In this document: one piece after another, positions 1 to 9,000 of the stretch
Numbering within the stretch: the stretch's first letter is position 1
Layout of the letters: the number at the start of each line of letters is the position of its first letter
Assembly: GCA_041391485.1 (NCBI GenBank)
Contig: JAWKNY010000020.1
Coordinates: 1-64,000 of the forward strand
DNA length: 64,000 nucleotides
Source of the DNA: JACKAF01 sp041391485
Lineage (GTDB): Bacteria; Bdellovibrionota; FAC87; UBA2466; JACKAF01
Reading direction: 5' to 3'
Notes under the pieces: generated by a model
The model's database searches: none
Told to the model about the DNA's origin: nothing
Seen by the model: only the letters and a program-made list of their open reading frames with translations
Made by a program: the position numbers and the translations under genes

Positions 1-1476
1 CAAACCGTTCGGCTTTGTGGCGGCGCTCTTTTGCTGGCATTGTCGATGGCGCTCCCACTTTCCTGGCTTCTGGTGCGAACCGATTTGCCGGGCCGAGATC
101 GATTACGCCGCGTTTTCCAGTTCCCCTACATGTTGCCACCTTACTTATTCGCTATCGCCTGGGCGACCTTGGCTATTCCGACAGTAGGCTTTCTAAACCG
201 GTGGTTTGGGAATTGGGTGAACATCTACTCTGCCACAGGGTTGATTTGGGTGTTCGCGACGGCCTACTTGCCCATTCTAACGTCGAGCTTGTGCCAAGCT
301 CTCGAGTCAATGGACCCTTCGCTGGAGGAGTCAGCGCGGGTCTGCGGGGCGGGCCCCGCACGGGTGGCCCTTTCGATCACCTTTCCTTGTTTGCTGCCAA
401 CCATCGCCTCTGTTTCTCTGCTTTTTCTCTTGGCGGTGCTCTCGGCTTTCGGTGTCCCCGCTCTCATAGGGAACCCGGCGAGACTGTATGTCCTAACCAC
501 GCGGATTTATTCCTACGCAAAATTAGGTGGATTGAGCGGTACGGACAAAGCCTTTGCTGTTTCGCTCTGGCTCGTCGGCAGCGCCATCGTCTTTATCGGC
601 CTGAATGAGTGGTTGCGGCGGCGTTTTCTCACACGCCTGGTGGTGGGCAAGGCCGCGCGGCATTCGCTCGTTCACCTGGGGAAGGCCCGAGGCGCGCTTT
701 GGTTTTTTACGGCAACTGTGGCGTTTGTTATCGTCATTCTCCCACTAGGGGCCATTTTTCTAAGTTCTTTTCTTCGTGTCGCGGGTGACCTGCGTCCCTC
801 CAATTTTACGTTCGACAATTACCTTTACCTGTTTGAGATGGCGGAGTTTAGCCGCTCGGTATTCAACTCCTTGTACCTGGCAGGGCTTACGGGAGTGATC
901 TGCGTGGCGGTTGCGTTTTTTATCGCGTATTACTGCGATCGTACGAAGCTACCTCTGCGAAAGTTATTCGAAAACCTGGCAAGCTTCCCCTTTGCTATTC
1001 CGGGCGCTGTTATCGCGCTCGCTCTTATCGTGAGTTTTGGAAGTGGCTGGGGATTTCGCCGGTTGGCGCTACTCGGTTCTCCGCTGCTCTTGCTCATCGC
1101 ATATGCCGTGAAGTACCTCGCGCTTTCGGTTCAAAATATGGTGCCTGCGATGGCAAGCCTCGATCCGAATCTCGATGAGGCGGGACAGGTGAGTGGAGCG
1201 GGGCCCTGGGGCGTGCTCCTGCGCATCTTAGCCCCTCTGCTTTTGCCGGCATTTTTGCATGTGTTTATGTTGACGGTGCTTCCGGTCTTGTCCGAGCTGA
1301 CGATGTCCGTGCTGCTTACCGGGCCGGGACTCGAAACGCTTGGCACGCTAATGTTCCAGCTACAAGAGTATGCCCACCCCAGCGCCGCGTGTGCGCTGGC
1401 GACACTACTCATCGGCTTTTTGGTACTGCTCGTAGGGAGTGTGCGTCGCCTAGGATTATTGTGGAGAAAAGCATGA
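1..1476 (+). CDS. Iron(III)-type ABC transporter permease, 5' end missing
   Basis: Inner-membrane permease of a binding-protein-dependent importer, closest in layout to the fused FbpB/ThiP-type permeases for ferric iron. The reading frame is open from the first base, so the start lies outside the window. About eleven hydrophobic segments are visible in two homologous halves. Each half carries the cytoplasmic loop that contacts the ATPase: EESARVCGAGP near base 328 and EAGQVSGAGP near base 1177. The motif WLLVRTDLPGRDRLRR near the start is typical of this family. The stop overlaps the ATG of the following ATPase gene (ATGA), so the two are translationally coupled. The substrate is inferred from family resemblance; spermidine or thiamine cannot be excluded because the binding-protein gene is not in view. 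Confidence 0.9.
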   Translation, partial: QTVRLCGGALLLALSMALPLSWLLVRTDLPGRDRLRRVFQFPYMLPPYLFAIAWATLAIPTVGFLNRWFGNWVNIYSATGLIWVFATAYLPILTSSLCQALESMDPSLEESARVCGAGPARVALSITFPCLLPTIASVSLLFLLAVLSAFGVPALIGNPARLYVLTTRIYSYAKLGGLSGTDKAFAVSLWLVGSAIVFIGLNEWLRRRFLTRLVVGKAARHSLVHLGKARGALWFFTATVAFVIVILPLGAIFLSSFLRVAGDLRPSNFTFDNYLYLFEMAEFSRSVFNSLYLAGLTGVICVAVAFFIAYYCDRTKLPLRKLFENLASFPFAIPGAVIALALIVSFGSGWGFRRLALLGSPLLLLIAYAVKYLALSVQNMVPAMASLDPNLDEAGQVSGAGPWGVLLRILAPLLLPAFLHVFMLTVLPVLSELTMSVLLTGPGLETLGTLMFQLQEYAHPSAACALATLLIGFLVLLVGSVRRLGLLWRKA

Positions 1477-2201
1477 GCCAGGTAAAACTATCCGCGCTCA
1501 AAAAGAGCTATGGGCCAACGGTTGTGGTGCCAGGACTCGACCTCGACGTCAAAGACGGCGAATTTTTGAGTCTACTGGGTCCTTCCGGTTGCGGAAAAAC
1601 CACCGTACTTCGAATGGTGGCAGGTCTTGAAACCCCATCGGGTGGAAGCATCATTCTGAACAACTCGGTCATCTACAGCGCCGAAAGCGGAATCAATATC
1701 CCCCCTGAAAAGCGAAACTTGGGCATGGTGTTTCAAAGCTACGCGGTCTGGCCGCACATGACGGTCCTGCAAAATGTGTGTTTTCCGTTGAAGGTGCGAG
1801 GCGTGAAAAAAGACGAACAGCAGTTGCGCGCTGAGAAGGTTTTAACCAGTGTGCAGTTGGCTCACCTCGCACACCGAAAGCCCAACCAACTTTCTGGGGG
1901 CCAACAGCAGCGGGTGGCGCTGGCGCGTGCGCTTGTCGCCGAGCCCAGCGTGCTCCTCCTGGATGAGCCCCTTTCGAATTTGGATGCTGTGTTGCGAGAT
2001 GAGATGTGCGAGATCATTCTGGAGTTGCGCAAGAAGTACGCCTACACCATGCTCTACGTAACGCACGATCAAAAAGAGGCCTTTAAGATGAGTGATCGCA
2101 TCGCTCTTCTGGATAAGGGCGAGCTGGTCCAGTGCGGTACCCCTCAGGAAATCCGCGAGAACCCAAAAACCGAATTCGTCCGTCGGTTTATCCGAGGCTA
2201 A
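1473..2201 (+). CDS. ABC transporter ATP-binding protein (FbpC/PotA-like)
   Basis: ATPase of the importer whose permease precedes it. I chose the ATG at 1473 because it overlaps the permease stop as ATGA and gives MSQVKLSALKKSYG, a normal N-terminus for the family; an upstream in-frame start lies inside the permease. The 242-residue product has Walker A GPSGCGKTT, Q-loop region VFQSYAVWPHMT, signature LSGGQQQR, Walker B VLLLDEP and the switch histidine in YVTHDQ. It is shorter than the usual 330-360 residues for FbpC/PotA because it ends right after the nucleotide-binding domain and lacks the C-terminal regulatory TOBE domain. Such short forms are known among importer ATPases. Confidence 0.92.
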   Translation: MSQVKLSALKKSYGPTVVVPGLDLDVKDGEFLSLLGPSGCGKTTVLRMVAGLETPSGGSIILNNSVIYSAESGINIPPEKRNLGMVFQSYAVWPHMTVLQNVCFPLKVRGVKKDEQQLRAEKVLTSVQLAHLAHRKPNQLSGGQQQRVALARALVAEPSVLLLDEPLSNLDAVLRDEMCEIILELRKKYAYTMLYVTHDQKEAFKMSDRIALLDKGELVQCGTPQEIRENPKTEFVRRFIRG

Positions 2202-2202
2202 A

Positions 2203-2718
2203 TTATTTCGCTAGGGCGATCATCGCGAGCGTAAACGCCGTGATGGAGGAAATGAAGCCTGTTACCAGGGTGATGTTGCCGATATCTTTGCGCCAGTTCC
2301 ACGGGATGTTAACGACGTCGCCATCCACAAGGAAAGGGATTTGCTCGCCATCTTCCAACAAGTCTTCCAGCGCCACATCGATGAGTTCTTGTTTACCCTT
2401 GCGCCGGATGGTGATGCCGTTCAGTTTGGTTGTGTCGTCGATACCGCCCGCTAGAAGTACCGCATCTAGCAAGTTGGTGTTTTCCGGAAAGTAGTGAATC
2501 CCTTGTTGATCAATGGAACCCAACATGAGAACGCGCACCAGGAGCTTTCCCCGTCCCGCCCCGTGTACAAATTCGCCGCTTCCTGCCACCTGTTCATTCG
2601 GTGCGATATAGGTGAACGCCGTTTCGTCGCCGCCGGCCGGTTCGCCTTTTACCGCTAAGGCCGGAGTTGCCAAAAGCGAATAGATCAAACCATACACGAG
2701 GAAAATTTGTAGTTTCAT
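2203..2718 (-). CDS. Exported SLBB-domain protein
   Basis: 171-residue protein with an N-terminal signal peptide (ending near ATPALA) followed by an SLBB-type beta-grasp domain at roughly residues 55-135, including GSIDQQGIHYFPENTNLLDAV and VDGDVVNIP. A hydrophobic C-terminal segment (about residues 148-168) could anchor it in a membrane. SLBB domains occur in polysaccharide export proteins of the Wza type, but the N-terminal Poly_export domain is absent here, so an export-channel role is not shown. The start is an ATG with AAGGACG upstream. It converges with the ABC ATPase gene with one base between them. Confidence 0.75.
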   Translation of the reverse strand: MKLQIFLVYGLIYSLLATPALAVKGEPAGGDETAFTYIAPNEQVAGSGEFVHGAGRGKLLVRVLMLGSIDQQGIHYFPENTNLLDAVLLAGGIDDTTKLNGITIRRKGKQELIDVALEDLLEDGEQIPFLVDGDVVNIPWNWRKDIGNITLVTGFISSITAFTLAMIALAK

Positions 2719-2794
2719 GAAAGCGTCCTTTTATGGGCTAGTCGGGTAAAGACGCTTCAATTATATAGCTGCGGCTTGGGCGGAGCCAGCCTTT

Positions 2795-4348
2795 TTAGTT
2801 TGTCGGTTTGATGCGTTCCCAATTGGCAAGCAGGTGCGTATTGAGTCGAATCATGGCACCCGCCGCGTAGTTACGCGGCATGTAGTTTTTGTCTCGACGC
2901 TGCATCCCGGAGCCGGCGATATCGCAGTGGACCCAAGGAATCTTCTTGTCGACAAAAAACTTTAGAAACGTCCCGCCAATGCTGGATCCAGCTTCCCGCA
3001 GATCGCTCGCGTTCTTGATGTCAGCAAAAGGGCTGCGTAGGTACTCATCAAACTCCTCAAAGAGCGGGAGTTCCCATACCATCTCGTCCGTTGCCTCGGA
3101 GGCCGCTTCCACGCGCTCAATGAGCTCTCGGCTATTCCCCATGATGCCGGTGGCAAGCGTTCCCAAAGCCACAATGACGGCGCCCGTAAGGGTCGCGTAG
3201 TCCAGAATCGCCTGTGGGTTTTCTTTTTGGGCGTACTCGATGGCGTCTGCCAAAGCGAGGCGGCCTTCTGCATCCGTGTTGATGACCTCTACAGTCTTAC
3301 CCGTAACACTTGTTGCAATATCACCGGGCTTTTGCGCCTTACCGCCGGGCATGTTTTCGGCCGCCGCGATGTAGCCGGTCACGTTTACGGGCAGCTTGAG
3401 CTTTGCAATCGCCATCATCGTGCCGGCGACTGTAGCCGAGCCCATCATGTCGTATTTCATTTCTTCCATCTTGAGCGCGGGCTTGATGGAAATGCCGCCC
3501 GTATCAAAGGTAATGCCTTTACCAATTAGGGCGACAGGGGGTTCGGCTTTCTTGCCTCCCTTATACTCCAGGATGATAAAGCGCGGTTCCTCAACGGAAC
3601 CCTGGCCGACACCCATCAAAAGCCCCATCTTTTCTTTAATGATGCGGGCCTTATTGAAAACGGTGCACTTCAGACCGACGCTTTTTGCCATGTTTCCCAC
3701 AAGCTGAGCGAGCAGGTCGGGCGTGGCGTAATTTCCCGGACGGTCTCCGAGAGCGCGCGCAAAATTGATGGAGTCACAGAGGGCCGCAGCCGTCTGGATC
3801 GCTTTGGAGTTGGCCGGGTTTTTCTCTAGCCCACTGATATAAAGGGCAGACGGTTTGAAACGCGTCGGTTTTTCCTGTTTGAGATCGGTAAACTCATACC
3901 CAGCGAGTCCGTAGCCTTCGCAAAACAGCAGAGAGTAGCGGGGGATTTCTTTGGAATCGACTTTGGCAAGAGACTTTGCCCGTCCACCGTGATGCCGCTG
4001 AGCTTTTCGCGTCGCTGGGCGGAAAAGCCGCCCGCACCGCTGGCCGCGCGGTTTTTCCAGTTTTAAACTTTGAAAGATTTCCCAAGCCGACCAAAAGTAC
4101 CGTTGGTATGAAGCACCGTACTGGTAGTAGCGCAAAAGATTGGTGTCGTTGCGTCGTCCGGTGAAATGATGGGAGTCCTGCAGCCTGCCTTGCAACGCCG
4201 TTAGATCGGAGGAACTCGTGCCGTGAAATTCGGGAGAGGGCGGCGGTCCCTTCTTCTTTTCCTTTTTCTCCGACTTCTTGCTGAAAAACCCGAGGGCCAG
4301 CGTGTCCGTTTTTTCCTTGGAAGCTAGTTCAATCTTCGGCGAGCTCAA
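2795..4348 (-). CDS. pepA: Leucyl aminopeptidase, M17 family (apparent compensating frameshifts)
   Basis: Cytosolic di-metal aminopeptidase that removes N-terminal residues from peptides. The catalytic half is complete: GKGITFDTGGISIKP (metal-binding Lys and Asp), PGGKAQKPGD and the family signature NTDAEGRL. I place the start at a TTG (4348) because GGAGGAG lies six bases upstream; earlier in-frame starts lack such a site. The first 40 residues are lysine-rich and unlike the family. Between about 3960 and 4100 the long open frame reads as nonsense, while the two other frames give LLVGLGNLSKFKTGK and then ASGAGGFSAQRREKLSG, which fit an M17 N-terminal domain. This points to several small indels that cancel out, probably sequence errors. 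Confidence 0.88.
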   Translation of the reverse strand: MSSPKIELASKEKTDTLALGFFSKKSEKKEKKKGPPPSPEFHGTSSSDLTALQGRLQDSHHFTGRRNDTNLLRYYQYGASYQRYFWSAWEIFQSLKLEKPRGQRCGRLFRPATRKAQRHHGGRAKSLAKVDSKEIPRYSLLFCEGYGLAGYEFTDLKQEKPTRFKPSALYISGLEKNPANSKAIQTAAALCDSINFARALGDRPGNYATPDLLAQLVGNMAKSVGLKCTVFNKARIIKEKMGLLMGVGQGSVEEPRFIILEYKGGKKAEPPVALIGKGITFDTGGISIKPALKMEEMKYDMMGSATVAGTMMAIAKLKLPVNVTGYIAAAENMPGGKAQKPGDIATSVTGKTVEVINTDAEGRLALADAIEYAQKENPQAILDYATLTGAVIVALGTLATGIMGNSRELIERVEAASEATDEMVWELPLFEEFDEYLRSPFADIKNASDLREAGSSIGGTFLKFFVDKKIPWVHCDIAGSGMQRRDKNYMPRNYAAGAMIRLNTHLLANWERIKPTN

Positions 4349-4454
4349 TACAGACTCCTCCACTGCAGGGTGCACAAAACACTTATTGTTAGAAGGTTTT
4401 GGTCAACTTGACAACTAGTAGCGGGCGCAATTTAGGGTGCCGTTGTCCGAAAGG

Positions 4455-4949
4455 CTAGTTCGTGCCTTTAGGGACGAGGAGTAGGGAGTGTCCGAAAGGA
4501 GACTGTGAGTAGGCTCCCGCTTCGAAAGCGCTGGCAAAATACCGGGCGTCTCGCTCCTGGTCGAAGGTCCACTTGAAGAGAAACGGATCGTTGGCAGCTT
4601 TCCAAAGCAAGGTGAAGCTCCCACTCAGATCGCTGACCCAGACGCGCTCCAGTGGAGTGCGAGCCGGAATGGGGCGCAGGTGCGCCGGGTAAAGTGCGAG
4701 TTCCTTGTTGGCAAAGTGGAGAGCTTCGCGCAGGTCGCTAAACTGATTGAGCTGGAACTGGCCATCGCCGACCTTCCAGGCGACCGTGTAAACGTGCCCG
4801 TCCTTGACCACATAGCCCATGGGCGCGTGTTCGCGCTCGCCTTTGGGCATTACGGCGTAGAGCACTAGCTCAAGGAAAAGCAGGCTGACTAGAAATCCCC
4901 ACTTCTTTTTTTGCTCGGGCTTCGGACTAGTATTTTTCTTCGTGCGCAT
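4455..4949 (-). CDS. Unknown membrane-anchored protein
   Basis: About 164 residues from an ATG at 4949; a TTG at 4982 would add 11 residues. A basic N-terminus (MRTKKNTSPKPEQKKK) is followed by one transmembrane segment (WGFLVSLLFLELVLYAVM), then about 120 residues with no family I recognise. The positive residues before the membrane segment suggest the C-terminal part faces the periplasm. The soluble part is rich in aromatic residues. It is upstream of, and in the same direction as, the aminopeptidase gene, about 107 bp away. No function can be assigned. Confidence 0.55.
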   Translation of the reverse strand: MRTKKNTSPKPEQKKKWGFLVSLLFLELVLYAVMPKGEREHAPMGYVVKDGHVYTVAWKVGDGQFQLNQFSDLREALHFANKELALYPAHLRPIPARTPLERVWVSDLSGSFTLLWKAANDPFLFKWTFDQERDARYFASAFEAGAYSQSPFGHSLLLVPKGTN

Positions 4950-5029
4950 CGACGTTTTAAAGAGCAAGTCCGGTGCCAGCAAATTCGTTGAAAAAGCTAA
5001 GTATTATCAAGCCTTATTTTAAAAACGCA

Positions 5030-5210
5030 GACTAAGGCCTAGGCGTTTGGCTAGGGTTCCTACAGCTTGGCACTGGTTCCAAAATAGTGATTGGGGAGAG
5101 ATTGGTAAGCGCCCGAAATATTGGAATAAATTTAGGGACCCCAGAACTGGTCCCATTCTGGAACTGAATGGCCGCCCCAGCCCCACCTCCCAGCAGACTG
5201 GGGTGTTTTT
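5030..5210 (+). ncRNA. Candidate structured RNA or attenuator with mutually exclusive hairpins
   Basis: Part of a 576-bp stretch without a convincing gene (4950-5525). GGGACC (5135-5140) pairs with GGTCCC (5149-5154). CCAGAA (5141-5146), which is the loop of that hairpin, pairs with TTCTGG (5156-5161), so only one hairpin can form at a time. A terminator-like hairpin follows at 5175-5203. Alternative pairing before a terminator is how riboswitches and attenuators work, but I recognise no known class and the 5' boundary is a guess. A minus-strand open frame (5019-5276) covers the same bases but has no family resemblance. Confidence 0.3.
5175..5210 (+). terminator. Candidate intrinsic terminator
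   Basis: CCCCAG (5175-5180) and CTGGGG (5198-5203) form a six-pair GC-rich stem with a 17-base loop, followed by TGTTTTT. No protein gene lies upstream on the plus strand, so it would end a non-coding transcript or a leader of the gene at 5526. The large loop makes it a moderate candidate only. Confidence 0.35.
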
Positions 5211-5340
5211 GCTAAGCAGTTGGAAATATTGATAATAAATCAAAGCATAGCTGTACTCAAAATTGGCACAGGCCATGCATTAAGGGAGGGCGAAAGTTAT
5301 TTTTGAAAAGCGGAACGTAAGCTACACGCAGATAAAAATT

Positions 5341-5447
5341 TGAAGTTGAGGGTAAAGTGGATGGACTCTGGCTACCTTTCCATTCCATTCAACCCCCCAA
5401 AAACCTGTTGCCGATGGCTGGAGCTTAATTGCTTTCCCTCAACTTCA
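5341..5447. repeat. Long imperfect hairpin (12-bp perfect inverted repeat, extendable)
   Basis: TGAAGTTGAGGG (5341-5352) is matched exactly by CCCTCAACTTCA (5436-5447). Allowing one bulged T, AAAG and CTTT extend the stem to 16 pairs. Inside, CTCTGGCT can pair with GGCTGGAG using three G-U pairs that exist only in a plus-strand RNA. It ends 78 bases before the TTG start of the TPR-like gene, so it may be its leader or a separate small RNA. I see no transposase or target duplication. Confidence 0.5.
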
Positions 5448-5525
5448 TATCTCCCCTCCGACGCCAAATCACTTACCCTACAGAGAAAGCTTTACTAGAA
5501 TAAGCCCTACTGGGGGCCACTTCTT

Positions 5526-6498
5526 TTGTCATTTTTTCCAACAATCCATTTCGAGAAATCTCGGGTTCTACTCGGTCTGGGACTCGTTGTGGCCCTCATC
5601 GGTGGGAAGCTGTACCTGGAATCTCACGTAGAAGCTCCCTTGCCGCGCCGGCTGGCGCTCACTCCGACCCGCGCCGCGTTTCAAAGCAAGTTTCTGGCCC
5701 AGTACCACATGGGATTCAATAGCGTGCTGGCTGACTTGCTGTGGATCCAGTTCCTTCAAGGGCACGAACACACGCCGCTCGAATCCGGAAAAGTCAGCTG
5801 GGAGTTTGTGCAGCTAGACGCCGTGACCACACTCGATCGGCGGTTTGAAAGAGCTTTTCAGTTTGGTGCGATCCTGCTCTCCGTTTTGCGCCAGGATAAG
5901 CTCGGCGCGCGTCTGATCCTGGAGCGTTGGGTGAAATCCCGACCCAACGAATGGAGACCCAACTATTTTTACGGCTACCACCTTTACTTCGAGCTGGGAG
6001 AATTTGAAGTCGCCTCAAAGTACATCCTAAGAGCCGCGGCGATGGAGGGGGCACCCTATTGGCTCTCCTCTTTAGGGGTACGCTTGATAGGCGAAAGCGG
6101 CGCCTACCTTCAGGCCTTGCGCGTTACCTTGGACTTGTTGGTGGCGACCGCGACAGCCGTGCGGTGGAGCGGCTCGAACGCCGGGCACGCAGCTTGAATT
6201 ACGAGCTACAAAAGAGCACCTGGGAAAAAAGCTTGAGCCTTTACCGAATGCAAAAGAACAAGGAGCCCAAGCGACTGGCGGATTGGAAACGTTAAATGCC
6301 ATTCAGGCGCGAGAACTGTCGGCGCTGGTGGCGTCGGATCGTGGAAGTGAGGGGGTGAGTCCACTCTTGCTCGAGCGTTTTCAGTTCCAATACAACCCGG
6401 AAACTCGTGCCATAGAGGGCACACGCACTTTGGCGGAACTGAAACTGGACCGTGTGGGGATTTACCGCCCCAAAGGAATGAAAAATGACCAGCAATGA
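5526..6498 (+). CDS. Membrane-anchored TPR-like protein (two apparent frameshifts)
   Basis: An N-terminal membrane segment (about residues 12-27, VLLGLGLVVALIGGKLYL) is followed by a helical repeat-like region (AQYHMGFNSVLADLLWIQFL, and later YFYGYHLYFELGEFEVASKYI). The first frame stops at 6197, but the same protein continues in the next frame (VERLERRARSLNYEL, from about 6165) and then in a third frame (ETLNAIQARELSALV, from about 6286) to 6498. One product of about 320 residues is the simplest reading. It starts with TTG after a GGGGG-rich site and overlaps the ABC ATPase start at 6485. Its position suggests a partner of the ABC exporter, perhaps a periplasmic accessory protein; this is inference. 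Confidence 0.65.
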
Positions 6499-7451
6499 TT
6501 TTCCCTTCGATATCAGCCTGACCGATGTGCACAAGTCCTACCCGACAGGTTTTTTGAAAAAGAAGGAAGCCGTTCGAGGGGTGAGCTTCGCGGTTCCCCG
6601 TGGCGAAGTGGTCGGCCTACTGGGGCCGAACGGTTCGGGAAAATCCACCATCTTGAAAATGACCTTGGGATTCATTCGGCCGACATCGGGTGAAATTCTG
6701 GTTTGTGGGCACGCCCCGGCCGAGCGCCAATCTCGCGCCGTCGTCGGCTATCTTCCTGAAAACCCGCGGTTCCAAAAGTTCTTAACGGCCAAAGAAGTCC
6801 TATTCTATTACGGTGCCTTGTGCGGTTTGCCCAAGACGGTGCTCACCCAGCGCGTGGACGAACTAGCTTGAGCTTGTAGGGCTCTCGGAGGTGGGAGCCG
6901 AACGTATCATTGGTTTTAGTAAGGGATGGTCCCAGCGCTTGGCGATGGCTCAAGCGTTGCTCGCCCGCCCGCGGATTTTGCTTTTTGACGAACCCATGAG
7001 TGGACTGGATCCGTTGGGGCGCATGGAACTGCGCCAACTGATCGCACGCATCCATGACGAGATGCCTGAGGCCACCATTTTTTAGTAGCCACGTGCTTTC
7101 TGACGTCGAGCAGCTGTGTGCCTCCGTTGTTTTGCTTTCCAAAGGGAAACTCAAGAGTTTTTCCCGCATTGATGAGGCTAGCAGGGCGCGCAGTGAAGCC
7201 TACGAGGTAACGGCGCGTGGGGTCCCCGAGGGCCACGCGCCAAATTGGGGAAAACAGATTCGCCACTCTCCTATAGGAGAAACCTGGAGGGTAGATGGGA
7301 CGGACGATTTGCTGGCGGCCTCAATGAACCTGAAGATCTGGGCGCTCAAGTCGTTGGCGTGTTCAGTCAACGCGCCTCATTGGAACAAAAGTTATTTGGA
7401 AAACCGTCAACACCGGAAGCGGCGTTGTCAGAATCGGAGGCCTCGCTATGA
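6485..7451 (+). CDS. ABC transporter ATP-binding protein, export type (apparent frameshifts)
   Basis: ATPase for the ABC-2 permease that follows. Walker A is GPNGSGKST, and the signature is FSKGWSQRLAMAQALL, the variant seen in NatA/CcmA/YxlF-like ATPases rather than the usual LSGGQ. Walker B is ILLFDEP and the D-loop SGLDP. The frame breaks near 6866, where ELVGLSEVG resumes, again at the run of six T near 7080, where FSSHVLSDVEQL resumes, and near 7340. The C-terminus VVGVFSQRASLEQKLFG is the usual ending of such proteins. After correction the length is about 320 residues. It overlaps both neighbours, so the three genes form one operon. Confidence 0.8.
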
Positions 7452-8212
7452 TCGCCTTGCGCGTTGCTTGGATCACGATGCGTGAACTCATTTACGAAAG
7501 AGTCTTCTATCTTCTGCTTACCTTTGCCGTCCTGGCGCTCGGTTTCAGCCTGCTCCTGGGCCAGCTGACCTACTCCGAACAGGCTAAGATCACGCTGGAC
7601 TTTCTGCTGGCCGCTGTAGAAGTGTCGATGGTGCTATTCAGCGTTTTCATGGGGATAGGACTCTTCAAAAAGGAACTCATGCTGGGAAGTGTGGCGATGG
7701 TTCTTTCCAAACCAATTTCCCGCAGCTCGTTTCTTATTGGGAAGTACTTGGGGCAGGTAGCCATCCAATTCGTGGTGATGTTCTGCATGATGCTCCTGAC
7801 ACTGGCGATACAATCCAATTTCCAGGGGGATTCCTCGTTGCTCAGTGTGGTGCAGGCGGTGGGCCTCATCTTCCTGGAAGTCCTGGTTCTTACCGCTATG
7901 GCCTACTTTTTTGCGGTGAACGCCGGCACGATCACGGCGGCGGTAGTCACTCTCTGCCTCTTCGCCGTGGGGCACATGCGCGAGTCCATTGTTTACCACT
8001 ACAATATCTCCATTAGCCGCAGCTGGATTTGGCCCGTCATCATGAGCTTGATTCCGGATTTGGAGATCTTTAACATGAAGACCATCGCGTCCTATGGCTA
8101 CACGCTGGATGCGACACAGCTTTTTTGGGCTGTCATGTACTCGCTGTGTTGTGCGGTTTTCTTTTTGTTTGTAGCCTGCGTGTGTTTTGCCAACAAGGAT
8201 ATTGCAACGTGA
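7448..8212 (+). CDS. ABC-2 type transporter permease
   Basis: 254-residue integral membrane protein with six hydrophobic segments and the arrangement of ABC-2 permeases that work with NatA-like ATPases: a first segment near residues 19-38, a charged loop with MGIGLFKKELMLGSVAMVLSKP, and a final segment near the C-terminus. The motif KELMLGSVAMVLSKPISR resembles the cytoplasmic loop of NosY-type permeases. Its ATG overlaps the end of the ATPase gene and its TGA overlaps the GTG of the prepilin peptidase gene. The substrate is unknown; the neighbours suggest something linked to envelope assembly. Confidence 0.85.
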   Translation: MIALRVAWITMRELIYERVFYLLLTFAVLALGFSLLLGQLTYSEQAKITLDFLLAAVEVSMVLFSVFMGIGLFKKELMLGSVAMVLSKPISRSSFLIGKYLGQVAIQFVVMFCMMLLTLAIQSNFQGDSSLLSVVQAVGLIFLEVLVLTAMAYFFAVNAGTITAAVVTLCLFAVGHMRESIVYHYNISISRSWIWPVIMSLIPDLEIFNMKTIASYGYTLDATQLFWAVMYSLCCAVFFLFVACVCFANKDIAT

Positions 8213-9000
8213 GCGGAATCGAACAAAATTTTCCAGTCCTTACTTTGCTAAGTGTTTTTGTAGTGGGCCTGATTTTCGGCAGTTTCTTCAACGTGGTCAT
8301 CATTCGGCTTCCACAAGAGAAAAGCTTTTGGGGAGGGCGTTCCCACTGTGTGAGCTGCGGAAAACTCATCGCCTGGTACCACAACCTGCCGGTCCTGAGT
8401 TTTATCTGGCTACGGGGCAAGTGCGCGGACTGCGGTACGAAGATTTCTCATCAGTATTGGATGGTTGAGCTTGCGACCGGACTTCTCTTTGTATGGGTCT
8501 ACCTCAATACCGGACTCAACATCAGTTTTGTGGGCTACACGATCTTTAGCTCTTTGCTTTTGGTGATTTCGGTGATCGATCTTCATCACCGCATTATCCC
8601 GGATGAATTGAGTTTAGGGGGGATGGTGGCGGGCTTCTTGTTCTCTTTCCTTTGGCCTGAAACGAACTGGGTCCATTCGCTGCTGGGAATTCTTCTGGGC
8701 GGCGGCGTGTTTTTGGCGGTGGCCCTTTTTTACGAAAAGGTCGCCGGAAGAGAAGGTTTAGGCGGGGGAGATGTTAAATTGCTCGGTATGATTGGGGCCT
8801 GGCTGGGCTTCCAAAGCATCTTACTCGTGATACTTATCTCCAGTGCGTTGGGTTCGGTCATCGGTGTAATCTACATGATCTGGAAAAAAGGGGATCTGAA
8901 GTCCGCTATTCCCTTTGGACCGTTCTTGGCCTTGGCCGCACTCATTTGCGCGTTTTTTGGCAAAGGGCTACAGTATCTTCTTTATCCGGGAATTCCATGA
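8209..9000 (+). CDS. pilD: Prepilin peptidase / N-methyltransferase
   Basis: Inner-membrane aspartic protease that cleaves and methylates type IV prepilins and type II secretion pseudopilins. The GTG at 8209 overlaps the preceding stop (GTGA) and gives a 263-residue protein of normal length. The N-terminal cytoplasmic domain has the zinc-binding pairs C-V-S-C and C-A-D-C between about residues 46 and 75. The catalytic aspartates lie in SVIDLHHRIIPD and in GGGDVKLL. About seven membrane segments follow the usual order. The pilin-like genes at 38370-43203 would be substrates. Downstream galE overlaps it by ATGA. Confidence 0.95.
   Translation: MSGIEQNFPVLTLLSVFVVGLIFGSFFNVVIIRLPQEKSFWGGRSHCVSCGKLIAWYHNLPVLSFIWLRGKCADCGTKISHQYWMVELATGLLFVWVYLNTGLNISFVGYTIFSSLLLVISVIDLHHRIIPDELSLGGMVAGFLFSFLWPETNWVHSLLGILLGGGVFLAVALFYEKVAGREGLGGGDVKLLGMIGAWLGFQSILLVILISSALGSVIGVIYMIWKKGDLKSAIPFGPFLALAALICAFFGKGLQYLLYPGIP

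Noticed and set aside
5019..5276. Minus-strand open frame of 85 codons in the 4950-5525 gap
   Set aside because: The composition is aromatic- and leucine-rich without a family, it lacks a ribosome-binding site, and it overlaps symmetrical RNA-like elements.
6485..7451. Programmed ribosomal frameshifting in the ABC ATPase gene
   Set aside because: Three breaks with different directions, one at a T run and one without a slippery heptamer, and similar breaks in many unrelated genes, point to sequence error.
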